Assembly (NCBI RefSeq): GCF_965227505.1
Contig: NZ_OZ245757.1
Span: 3,348,001-3,412,000 of the forward strand
Direction: 5' to 3'
DNA length: 64,000 nt
Source: Pelagibius sp965227505
Lineage (GTDB): Bacteria; Pseudomonadota; Alphaproteobacteria; Kiloniellales; Kiloniellaceae
The notes beneath the pieces were generated by a model. The model ran no database searches. It was not told the DNA's origin and saw nothing but the letters and a program-made list of their open reading frames with translations. Shown here piece by piece: positions 57,028 through 64,000 of this stretch. Every line of letters begins with the position of its first letter. The first letter of the stretch is position 1. Made by a program: the position numbers and the translations under genes.

Positions 57028-58286
57028 TGGTCTTCGGTCTGAAACGCAAGAAGGCGCCGGCCGCCCTGTCCTATGAGGAAAGCAAGGCGCTGGCGGAAGG
57101 CGGGTCCGACAAGGACCGCGCGGACCTGGCATCGCGCGAGGACCTGCGCCCGGAACTGCTGTACTACCTCTCGCAGGACCCCTCCTCGGAGGTGCGCCGC
57201 CGCATCGCCGCCAACGAAAAGACGCCGGGGCAGGCGGATCTCATCCTGGCGCGCGACAACGACGAGAAGGTGCGGGCCGAGTTGGCGGGCAAGATTGCCG
57301 AGCTGACCCGTCAGGAGAACCGGGGCACCCAGGAGAAGGCCCAGCGCTTCGTCGTCGAGGCGCTGGAACTGCTCGCCAGGGACCAGGCCACGCAGGTCCG
57401 TCAGATCCTCGCCGAGACCCTGAAGTCGGTCGCCAATGCGCCGCCGCAGGTGATCCAGCGTCTGGCCCGCGACGCCGAAGACGTCGTCGCCTGCCCGGTT
57501 CTGGAATTCTCGCCGCTGCTCAGCGACGAGGATCTCCTGGAGATCATTGCCAGCAGTGTTTCCGGCGATCGGCTCTGCGCAATTTCGCGCCGCGCGCAGG
57601 TCGGCGAGGCGGTTTCCGATGCCATCGTCAAGCGCGACGACCGTCGCGCCATTGCGGAGCTTCTGGGCAATGATTCAGCACAGATCCGCGAGGAGACTCT
57701 CGATACCCTGATCGATGGTTCGGTCGAGGAACCGTCCTGGCAACAGCCGCTGGTCGAGCGGCCCGCCCTGTCCCCCAAGGCGGTGCGCAAGCTGGCCTCG
57801 CTGGTGGCGGAGTCCCTGCTGGAGAAGCTGAGGCAGCGCAACGATATCGACAAGCAAACCGCCGAGGCCGTGGCCAAGGAGGTGCACCGCCGGGTCGCCG
57901 AAAGCGCGCCGGAGCAACCGGGCGAACCCGCCTACGACGGCGCCGAGGACGCAGCCCGTCTCTTCAAGGCCGGCAAGTTGAACGGCGAAGTGCTGGGCGA
58001 TGCGGTTCTCGCCGGCAAACGCGAGTTCGTGTGCCATGGCCTGGCGCTGCTTGCCGAGATCGATGCCGGCCTTGTCGACCGCATCCTCAAGGGCCGCTCC
58101 GCCAAGGGCGTTACCGCGCTGGCCTGGAAAGCCGGCTGCAGCATGCGCATGGCCCTGCAGCTTCAGACCAACATGGGCGGCATCCCCCCCAACAAGGCGC
58201 TGCATGCCCGCAACGGCGACGACTTTCCGCTCTCGCCGGAAGAAATGAAGTGGCAGCTGGACTTCTTCGCCAGCCTCACCGACTGA
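57027..58286 (+). CDS. DUF2336 domain protein
   Basis: 419 residues. The start ATG shares a base with the stop of the diguanylate cyclase gene. The sequence is helical and repeat-like, with HEAT-type units (LLYYLSQDPSSEVRRRIAAN, RQILAETLKSVANAPPQVI) in the first 300 residues; DUF2336 covers most of the chain. Function is unknown; the family is nearly confined to alphaproteobacteria. Translational coupling to a c-di-GMP synthase suggests they act together, perhaps as effector or scaffold (inference). Confidence 0.85.
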   Translation: MVFGLKRKKAPAALSYEESKALAEGGSDKDRADLASREDLRPELLYYLSQDPSSEVRRRIAANEKTPGQADLILARDNDEKVRAELAGKIAELTRQENRGTQEKAQRFVVEALELLARDQATQVRQILAETLKSVANAPPQVIQRLARDAEDVVACPVLEFSPLLSDEDLLEIIASSVSGDRLCAISRRAQVGEAVSDAIVKRDDRRAIAELLGNDSAQIREETLDTLIDGSVEEPSWQQPLVERPALSPKAVRKLASLVAESLLEKLRQRNDIDKQTAEAVAKEVHRRVAESAPEQPGEPAYDGAEDAARLFKAGKLNGEVLGDAVLAGKREFVCHGLALLAEIDAGLVDRILKGRSAKGVTALAWKAGCSMRMALQLQTNMGGIPPNKALHARNGDDFPLSPEEMKWQLDFFASLTD

Positions 58287-58332
58287 GGCTCTGACGTCTC
58301 AGGGGCTGCTGGCGCATTCAGCCCTTCGTGCT

Positions 58333-58445
58333 GCATCCTTCGAGACGCGCGCCTTGGCGCGCTCCTCAGGATGAGGGCTGGGGCGCTTCAAGAACGCATC
58401 CTCATGCTGAGGAGAGAGCGCAGCGAACGTCTCGAAGCATGAAGG
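58333..58445. repeat. Dispersed palindromic intergenic repeat (copy 2)
   Basis: Outer arms CCTTCGAGACG (58337-58347) and CGTCTCGAAGC (58428-58438); inner arms GCTCCTCAGGATGAGG and CCTCATGCTGAGGAG. Same architecture as 41379-41490 and, like it, between convergent genes (DUF2336 and argB). Confidence 0.88.
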
Positions 58446-58471
58446 GGCTGTGTCGGACTCCTCGCCACCCG

Positions 58472-59377
58472 CTAGCGGTGGATCAGGGTGCCGATACCGG
58501 CGCCGGTGAAGATCTCCAACAGCATCGAATGCGGCATGCGGCCGTCCAGGATGACCGCCGCCTCGACGCCGTTCTCCACGGCCTTCACGCAGGTCTCCAG
58601 CTTGGGGATCATGCCGCCGGAAATGGTGCCGTCCTGCTGCAGCCTGCCGACCTCCTCGGCGCTGAGGTCCGGCAGCAGTTCGCCGCTCTTGTCCAGCACC
58701 CCGACGACGTCGGTCAGCATCAGCAGGCGCGAGGCGCCGGCCGCCGACGCCACGGCGCCGGCCACGGTATCCGCGTTGATGTTGTAGGTTTCGCCCTTTG
58801 GACCCATGCCGATGGGGGCGATGACCGGGATCAGGCCGGAGTCCTGCAGCGCGAAGAGGATGCGCGGATCGACCATGGTCGGCTCGCCGACGAAACCCAG
58901 GTCCAGCACCTTCTCGATGTTGGAATCCGGATCGCGGGTGCTGCGCTTCAGCTTCTGCGCCTGGATCAGGCTGCCGTCCTTGCCCGAGAGGCCCACCGCC
59001 CGTCCGCCGGCGGCGTTGATGGCGCTGACGATCGACTTGTTGATGGTGCCCGAGAGCACCATCTCCACGACCTCGACGGTCTTGGCGTCGGTGACCCTGA
59101 GGCCGTCGACGAACTCGCTTGCGACCGACAGCCGCTCCAGCATGCGGCCGATCTGCGGGCCGCCGCCGTGCACCACGATGGGGTTCACGCCGACCTGCTT
59201 CAGGAGCACGATGTCGCTGGCGAAGAGCGCGGCAAGCTCCTCGTCCACCATGGCGTGCCCGCCGTACTTGATGACGAAGGTCTCGCCGGAGTAGCGGCGC
59301 ATGAAGGGCAGCGCCTCGGTGATGGTCCGGGCCGTGCGCAGCCAGTGCTTGGTGTCGCTGATGCTGTTGCGTTTCAT
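58472..59377 (-). CDS. argB: Acetylglutamate kinase
   Basis: 301 residues. Amino-acid kinase fold: TFVIKYGGHAM (Lys for phosphate), VGVNPIVVHGGGPQIG, and NINADTVAGAVASA near the ATP site. It phosphorylates N-acetylglutamate, the committed step of arginine synthesis. The N-terminal helix (RTARTITEALPFMRRY) is that of the hexameric, arginine-inhibited type. It is the last gene of the leftward rpmH-to-argB run. Confidence 0.96.
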   Translation of the reverse strand: MKRNSISDTKHWLRTARTITEALPFMRRYSGETFVIKYGGHAMVDEELAALFASDIVLLKQVGVNPIVVHGGGPQIGRMLERLSVASEFVDGLRVTDAKTVEVVEMVLSGTINKSIVSAINAAGGRAVGLSGKDGSLIQAQKLKRSTRDPDSNIEKVLDLGFVGEPTMVDPRILFALQDSGLIPVIAPIGMGPKGETYNINADTVAGAVASAAGASRLLMLTDVVGVLDKSGELLPDLSAEEVGRLQQDGTISGGMIPKLETCVKAVENGVEAAVILDGRMPHSMLLEIFTGAGIGTLIHR

Positions 59378-59454
59378 ACTCTAGATCCCCCGGCCCGCCG
59401 TTGCGGCGCCGGTGCTTCCCCCGACCGACTCAGCCCCCTTGGGCCGGCGCCACT

Positions 59455-60123
59455 CTAACCCTTGTCGCGCGGTTCGGCCAGCGCCGCCAGGGCGCCGCGC
59501 AGTTCGGCAATGCCGGCCCCGCTCTCCGCCGAGGTGATCAGACAGACCGGGTGGGCGGCCGGGCGTTTGGCCAGGGTCTTGCCCGTCTCCTCCGCCATGC
59601 GCGCCAGCGGGCCGGGCTTCATCTTGTCGGCCTTCGTCAGCACCACCTGGTAGGAGACGGCGGCCTTGTCCAGTTCGTCCATGACCTGATGGTCGCTGGC
59701 CTTCAGGCCGTGGCGGGAGTCGACCAGCAGACAGACCCGGCGCAGCTCCGAGCGGCCCTTCAGGTAGCCGCGGGTGAGCCGGGTCCAGCGTTCGATGTCG
59801 CTTTTGGAGGCGCGGGCGTAGCCGTAGCCCGGCAGGTCCACCAGGATCAGCCGCCCGCCGAGATCGAAGAAGTTCAGCAGCCTTGTGCGCCCCGGCGTGC
59901 CGGAGGTGCGGGCCAGGGTCTTGCGCCCGGTGAGCGCGTTCACAAGGCTCGACTTGCCGACGTTGGAGCGGCCGGCAAAGGCGACCTCGGCGAGGCCGAA
60001 GGCGGGGATCTGGTTTTCGTCTGCCGCCGAAATCAGGAAGTCGCAGGGCCCGGCGAAGAGCAGGCGCCCGGCTTCCAGCGCCGCGGCTTCGGCTTCGGCG
60101 TCGCTTTCAGTCTCTGGCGTCAT
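59455..60123 (-). CDS. engB: Ribosome biogenesis GTPase EngB (YihA/YsxC)
   Basis: 222 residues. GTPase motifs: G1 GRSNVGKS (51-58), G2 RTSGTPGRT, G3 DLPGYGYA, G4 TKADK. It is required for late 50S assembly. The first 25 residues form an acidic extension. It lies between yidC and argB, the usual alphaproteobacterial order. Confidence 0.96.
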   Translation of the reverse strand: MTPETESDAEAEAAALEAGRLLFAGPCDFLISAADENQIPAFGLAEVAFAGRSNVGKSSLVNALTGRKTLARTSGTPGRTRLLNFFDLGGRLILVDLPGYGYARASKSDIERWTRLTRGYLKGRSELRRVCLLVDSRHGLKASDHQVMDELDKAAVSYQVVLTKADKMKPGPLARMAEETGKTLAKRPAAHPVCLITSAESGAGIAELRGALAALAEPRDKG

Positions 60124-60169
60124 GACAGCCGACAGCGGGGCCGGTCCCGAGGCCGGCCCCTTTCCCCGG

Positions 60170-61939
60170 TCAGGTTGTCGGCTTGGTGGCCGAGCCGCCG
60201 CCGATGGGCACGCCGGCGCGCTTCATGATGATGGCCTGCTGGGCGATGGAGAGCACGTTGTTCCAGGTCCAGTAGATCACCAGGCCCGCCGGGAAGGTCG
60301 CCAGCAGGAAGGTGAAGATGATCGGCATCATCAGGAAGATCTTGGCCTGCACGGGGTCGGGCGGCTGGGGGTTCAGCTTCTGCTGCAGGAACATGGAGAT
60401 GCCCATCAGCAACGGCCAGACGCCCAGGTTCAGCAGGTTCAGGATACCGAGCTCCGGCACGCCCCAGGGCAAGAGGCCGAAGCCGTTGAGGATGGAGGTC
60501 GGGTCCGGCGCCGAAAGATCCTGGATCCAGCCGTAGAAGGGGGCGTGGCGCATTTCGATGGTGACGAACATCACCTTGTAGAGCGCGAAGAAGACCGGGA
60601 TCTGGATCAGGATCGGCAGGCAGCCCGACAGCGGGTTGGCCCCCTCGCGCTTGTAGAGCGCCATCATCTCCTGGTTCAGGCGCTGCTTGTCCTCGGCGAA
60701 GCGCTCGCGCAGTTCCAGCATCTGCGGCTGCAGTTTGCGCATCTTGGCCATGGACCTGTAGGACTTGTTGGCCAGCGGGAAGAACACCAGCTTGATGGCC
60801 ACGGTCAGCGCCAGGATGGCGAGGCCGAAATTGCCGAGGGTCGCGTTCAGCCAGTGCAGGGCATAAAACAGCGGCTTGGTGAGGTAGTAGAACCAGCCGA
60901 AGTCGACCGCCCGGTCGAATCCGACGATGCCGAACTGCTCTTCGTAGGCGTCCAGCTTCACCACTTCCTTGGCGCCGGCGAACAGCCGGTTGGTGATCTC
61001 GGCGCTGCCGCCGGCGGGAATGGCGCTGGCGTTGTAGATCAGGTCCGTCTGGTAGTGGTCGCGGCCGTCGCGCTGATTATAGAGGAAGCGCGTCATGACC
61101 GCCTCGCTCTGGTCCGGGATCAGCGCGGCCAGCCAGTACTTGTCGGTGATGCCGATCCAGCCGCTGGTGGTCGGCGTTTCGATCACCACATCGCGGCCCT
61201 CGAAGTCGTCTTTCAGTTCGTCGTAGTCGACTTCCTTCAGAACCTCGTCGAAGACGCCCAACGGGCCCTCGTGGAGAATGAAGAAACCCAGGATGTCCGG
61301 CGTGTTGGTGCGGGAAATCAGGCCGAAGGGCGCCAGTTGGACCTCTTGGCCGGCATCGTTGACGACGCGCTGGGTCACGGTGAAGAGGTATTCTTCGTCG
61401 AGTTCGAAGACCTGTTCGAAGGTCAGGCCCTCGCCGTTGTTCCAGCGCAGCGTGACCGGATTGTCTGGCGTCAGCGTCCCCCCCTCGCTCTGCCAGAGGG
61501 TCTGGGCGTCCGGCAGCGTGACGGTGGTGCCCGGCGAGGCGGCCCAGCCGAAGCGCGCAAAGTAGGGATTGGCGGAGCCTTCCGGCGACAGATAGGTGAT
61601 CAGCGGGCTGTCTTCGTCCAGTGTCTCGCGAAACTGCTTCAACACCAGATCGTCGACCTTGGCGCCGCGCAGGGCGATGGAGCCCCCCAGGTTGTCGCTT
61701 TCGATCTCGATGCGCGGGCTGATGCCGATCGCCTCTTCGCGCACCTGGGCCGCCGGCACGCCGCCGGACAGGCCGGGGATCGCCGGGGCGGTGCCCGCTC
61801 CCGGAACCGGCGTCGAGCCCTGCTCGCCGGCCGTCTCCGGCTGCTGGACCGGCGGCGGGGGCGGCGGGAAGAGCATCTGGAAGCCGAAGAGGATCGCCAC
61901 CGACAGGACGATCGCCAGGAGAAGGTTACGCTGTTCCAT
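60170..61939 (-). CDS. yidC: Membrane protein insertase YidC
   Basis: 589 residues. N-terminal helix (about 5-22), Pro-rich linker, a large periplasmic beta domain (about 60-355), then five C-terminal helices with the insertase groove (about 375-575). It inserts and folds inner-membrane proteins, alone or with SecYEG, and receives substrates from SRP. It follows yidD and rnpA in the ancient rpmH cluster. Confidence 0.97.
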   Translation of the reverse strand: MEQRNLLLAIVLSVAILFGFQMLFPPPPPPVQQPETAGEQGSTPVPGAGTAPAIPGLSGGVPAAQVREEAIGISPRIEIESDNLGGSIALRGAKVDDLVLKQFRETLDEDSPLITYLSPEGSANPYFARFGWAASPGTTVTLPDAQTLWQSEGGTLTPDNPVTLRWNNGEGLTFEQVFELDEEYLFTVTQRVVNDAGQEVQLAPFGLISRTNTPDILGFFILHEGPLGVFDEVLKEVDYDELKDDFEGRDVVIETPTTSGWIGITDKYWLAALIPDQSEAVMTRFLYNQRDGRDHYQTDLIYNASAIPAGGSAEITNRLFAGAKEVVKLDAYEEQFGIVGFDRAVDFGWFYYLTKPLFYALHWLNATLGNFGLAILALTVAIKLVFFPLANKSYRSMAKMRKLQPQMLELRERFAEDKQRLNQEMMALYKREGANPLSGCLPILIQIPVFFALYKVMFVTIEMRHAPFYGWIQDLSAPDPTSILNGFGLLPWGVPELGILNLLNLGVWPLLMGISMFLQQKLNPQPPDPVQAKIFLMMPIIFTFLLATFPAGLVIYWTWNNVLSIAQQAIIMKRAGVPIGGGSATKPTT

Positions 61940-61981
61940 AAGACTCGATTGGCTCCCCGCGGGCGGGCCTCTGCGGCTCGG

Positions 61982-62308
61982 TTAGTGGTCTAGATGGCGA
62001 CAATCGGCGCAAAGGCCAAGCCCGCCGGCGGAATTCTTTGCGGTGCCCGCGTTTTGCGCCCGACCGCCTTGTGCCTGATCGGCAGGCGCATCAGGAACCG
62101 GGTCATAGCCCCAGTCGGCCCAGGGGTGGCAGCGCAGCAGCCGGCGCAGCGCCAGCCAGCCGCCCCGCAGGGGGCCGTGGCGGACCACGGCCTGGCGGGC
62201 ATATTCCGAGCAACTGGGGATGTAGCGGCAGGACGGCGGGAAGAAGGGCGAGATCAGAAGCTGGTAGCCCCGGATCAAGACCAGCATCAACAGGCGCAAG
62301 GCCCTCAT
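61982..62308 (-). CDS. yidD: Membrane protein insertion efficiency factor YidD
   Basis: 108 residues. Conserved opening YQLLISPFFPPSCRYIPSCSEYA with its cysteines, then RGGWLALRRLLRCHPW. The ATG at 62308 overlaps the rnpA stop (TGATG). The C-terminal 30 residues beyond GYDPVP are poorly conserved and Ala/Gly-rich. It assists YidC-dependent insertion. Confidence 0.94.
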   Translation of the reverse strand: MRALRLLMLVLIRGYQLLISPFFPPSCRYIPSCSEYARQAVVRHGPLRGGWLALRRLLRCHPWADWGYDPVPDAPADQAQGGRAQNAGTAKNSAGGLGLCADCRHLDH

Positions 62309-62811
62309 CAAGATGCCTCCTCTGACGTTCCCTGTGGCCCGGCGTCCCGCGCCCTGCCTTCGCCCGTTCTGCCTTCGCCCGTTTTGGCGTTGGCCGTTTT
62401 GGCCCGGGCTTTTCTGCGGTCCAGCCTGCCGATGGCCTGTTCCAGGTCGCCCAGCAGCTTGTCGTACGGCCGCGTCAGCGTGCCGCTGCGGCCGATGACC
62501 ACGTAGTCCGTGCCCTTGCGGCCCAGACGCGGAAACACCTCGGCGGCGGCGGCGCGCAGGCGCCGCTTGGCCCGGTTCCGCACGACCGCGTTGCCGATCC
62601 GCCGCGTGACCGTAAAACCGACCCGGACATCCGCCGGATCATCGTGACCGGCGGCCGGAGAGCCCGTTTCCCGTGTCTTGCTGCCCTGCGTGCTGTCCGC
62701 CGGCCGGCCTGCGGCCTGCAGAACGAGGCCCGGCGTCGCCCACTTGCGTTTGGCGGCCGCGACCCTGAGGAACTGAGGTCGTGTCTTCAGCCGCCCGACG
62801 GTCGGCATCAC
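62308..62811 (-). CDS. rnpA: Ribonuclease P protein component
   Basis: 167 residues, longer than the usual 110-130. The RNR signature is intact (GNAVVRNRAKRRLRAA), with RLKTRPQFLRV at the start. Two additions explain the length: about 25 extra residues between the first strands (near 36-62, rich in Gly/Ser/Thr/Asp) and a basic C-terminal tail of about 35 residues. It binds the RNase P RNA to mature tRNA 5' ends. It follows rpmH closely. Confidence 0.94.
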   Translation of the reverse strand: MMPTVGRLKTRPQFLRVAAAKRKWATPGLVLQAAGRPADSTQGSKTRETGSPAAGHDDPADVRVGFTVTRRIGNAVVRNRAKRRLRAAAAEVFPRLGRKGTDYVVIGRSGTLTRPYDKLLGDLEQAIGRLDRRKARAKTANAKTGEGRTGEGRARDAGPQGTSEEAS

Positions 62812-62817
62812 GACACC

Positions 62818-62952
62818 TTAAGCGGAAAGGCGCTTGCGGCCCTTGGCGCGGCGTCGAGCGAGTATGCGGCGCCCGCCTACGGTTCCTTTACGTGCGCGGA
62901 ACCCGTGGCGGCGCTTGCGGACCAGCACAGAGGGCTGATAGGTGCGCTTCAC
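62818..62952 (-). CDS. rpmH: 50S ribosomal protein L34
   Basis: 44 residues, exactly the family length, from a GTG start with GGAG eight bases upstream. Characteristic MKRTYQPSVLVRKRRHGF and ARRRAKGRKRLSA. First gene of the leftward rpmH-rnpA-yidD-yidC-engB-argB run; the stop is six bases before the rnpA start. Confidence 0.97.
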   Translation of the reverse strand: MKRTYQPSVLVRKRRHGFRARKGTVGGRRILARRRAKGRKRLSA

Positions 62953-62994
62953 GGTCGGTCTCCAGTACCAGGCTGACTCTTGAATTGACGGGGC

Positions 62995-63023
62995 TGTATA
63001 AGGGTGCCTCCCGGCTCTGTCAA
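62995..63023 (-). promoter_or_regulatory. Strong sigma-70 promoter for rpmH
   Basis: On the minus strand TTGACA (63018-63023), 17 bases, TATACA (62995-63000): near-perfect consensus. Transcription would start near 62988, leaving a 36-base leader before the rpmH GTG. Confidence 0.8.
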
Positions 63024-63261
63024 CGACCGCAAGGCCCGCGGCGCGCCTTTCTTTCCGGCGGTTCCGACACGGCGCGGGCGCAAGGGTTTCCGATGCCTCC
63101 TCCTGGGAGCCCCTGGGCGACGCTTGGCCGGCCATCGCGCAGGGCTCACACTATGGTGACTGGTTGCCGGCCCGGCCAGGGGCTAAAACGCTCGGGTGTT
63201 CGGTTGTGCGCCGCCTCCCAGCGAACCCGACCGCCCCGCCGCCGGCCCGCTGGGGTCTGCA

Positions 63262-63277
63262 TTAGCCTTTGGTTAAC
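63262..63277 (+). promoter_or_regulatory. CtrA-like site (near match) upstream of the right-hand TVP38 gene
   Basis: TTAG-CCTTTGG-TTAAC, one mismatch from TTAA-N7-TTAAC, ending 51 bases before the ATG at 63329. The 376-base gap 62953-63328 otherwise holds only the rpmH promoter and no convincing open frame. Confidence 0.4.
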
Positions 63278-63328
63278 CATGTTCCGGCTACCACCCGGGA
63301 TTGTCCGGGACCGTCCCAGGGAGTGTCC

Positions 63329-64000
63329 ATGACCGAACCCACCCCCGAGCATGCCGGGCCTGCCGGCAAAAAAGGCTTATCGCTCGGCCGCTTCTTGCCG
63401 ATCCTCGTTCTGCTGGCGGGGCTCGGCCTGTTCTTCCTGCTCGGCTGGCACCGCTATGTCAGCTTCGATGTTTTGAAGGAAAACCGCGCCAACCTTCTGG
63501 ATCTCGTAGCGCAGTACGGAATTCTGTCGGGGCTCGGCTTCGTGACGCTTTATGCGATCGTTGCCGCCTGCTCGATCCCTGCCGCGGCGCTCCTGACCAT
63601 TACCGCGGGGTTTCTCTTCGGGCCGTACTTCGCCACGATTTACGTGGTTGTCGGCGCAACTCTGGGCGCCAGTGCCCTGTTCCTGGCAGCGCGCTATGCC
63701 TTCGCCGACCTGCTGCGCGCCAAGGCCGGTGCGGCCATCCAGAAGATGGAAGCAGGATTTCAGGAGAACGCTCTCAACTACATGCTGGTCCTGCGGCTGG
63801 TCCCCCTCTTTCCCTTCTTCATCGTCAACCTGGTGCCGGCGTTTCTCGGGGTTCCTTTAAGGATATTTGTCATCGGTACCTTCATCGGCATCATCCCCGG
63901 CACCTTCGTCTACGCGCTGGTCGGCAATGGTGTCGGGGCCATCTTCGACCGCGGCGAGGTGCCGGACCTGGGCATCATCTTTCAGCCCCAGATCCTTGCG
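63329..64000 (+). CDS. TVP38/TMEM64 membrane protein, second copy (cut by window edge)
   Basis: 224 residues are visible and the frame is open at the right edge, so only the last few dozen residues are missing. The core LRLVPLFPFFIVNLVPAFLG and the preceding MEAGFQENALNYMLV are nearly identical to the copy at 25930-26724, while the N-terminal helix and tail differ. A VTT-domain membrane protein of unsettled function. Here it is not seen with a disulfide reductase, though that could lie beyond the edge. Confidence 0.92.
   Translation, partial: MTEPTPEHAGPAGKKGLSLGRFLPILVLLAGLGLFFLLGWHRYVSFDVLKENRANLLDLVAQYGILSGLGFVTLYAIVAACSIPAAALLTITAGFLFGPYFATIYVVVGATLGASALFLAARYAFADLLRAKAGAAIQKMEAGFQENALNYMLVLRLVPLFPFFIVNLVPAFLGVPLRIFVIGTFIGIIPGTFVYALVGNGVGAIFDRGEVPDLGIIFQPQILA

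Overview
The window reads as chromosomal core sequence of a free-living, GC-rich alphaproteobacterium. Evidence: the gene order rpmH-rnpA-yidD-yidC-engB-argB, the ffs-dnaX-ybaB-recR block, cyt c/kdsB/pheA adjacency, DUF1194, DUF2336 and DUF6134 proteins, CtrA-type TTAA-N7-TTAAC motifs and dispersed 'TTCGAGACG...CGTCTCGAAG' palindromes typical of that class. A placement in Rhodospirillales sensu lato (Kiloniellales-like) is my inference. I see no prophage, transposase, CRISPR array or tRNA; the left (tamB) and right (TVP38 gene) ends are cut.

Layout. 1-4.3 kb: TamB (partial) and TamA for outer-membrane assembly, then a small membrane protein. 4.5-5.9 kb: a Bcr/CflA-type drug efflux pump preceded by a promoter, a 15-codon Lys/Arg-rich leader ORF and an intrinsic terminator. 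This looks like an attenuated antibiotic-responsive switch and is the most interesting element in the window. 6-10.9 kb: Cache-domain adenylate cyclase, stand-alone DnaB-like ATPase, class V aminotransferase, GFA protein. 11-14.7 kb: DUF1194 vWA protein, SDR, adenine/adenosine deaminase, RidA, GNAT. 15-23.4 kb: catalase divergent from OxyR, PhoD phosphatase, triple-PAS histidine kinase, SLC13 permease. 23.8-30.7 kb: secreted cupredoxin-like protein, disulfide reductase-like flavoprotein, TVP38 protein, TAXI solute-binding protein, GST, M17 aminopeptidase, MarR. 30.8-37.6 kb: a leftward yejABEF-ghrA peptide-import operon. 37.8-44.2 kb: HisN, cytochrome c, KdsB, prephenate dehydratase, NudC, DUF6134, AraC-type regulator. 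44.3-47.4 kb: SRP RNA, dnaX, ybaB, recR. 47.5-54.8 kb: DUF4139 protein, RmuC, def-fmt-truA, and convergent dapD-dapE. 55-58.3 kb: a diguanylate cyclase translationally coupled to a DUF2336 protein, behind a perfect CtrA box. 58.4-63 kb: argB, engB, yidC, yidD, rnpA, rpmH, all leftward from a near-consensus promoter. 63.3 kb to the end: a second TVP38 paralogue.

The genes fall mostly into household work (envelope assembly, translation maturation, lysine/arginine/phenylalanine synthesis, replication clamp loading) with islands of signalling (cAMP, c-di-GMP, PAS kinase) and stress defence (OxyR/catalase, efflux, GST). Non-coding structure is unusually informative: three promoter/TSS fits with 17-nt spacers, several stem-loop terminators, and four short tandem repeats sitting at or near gene starts.
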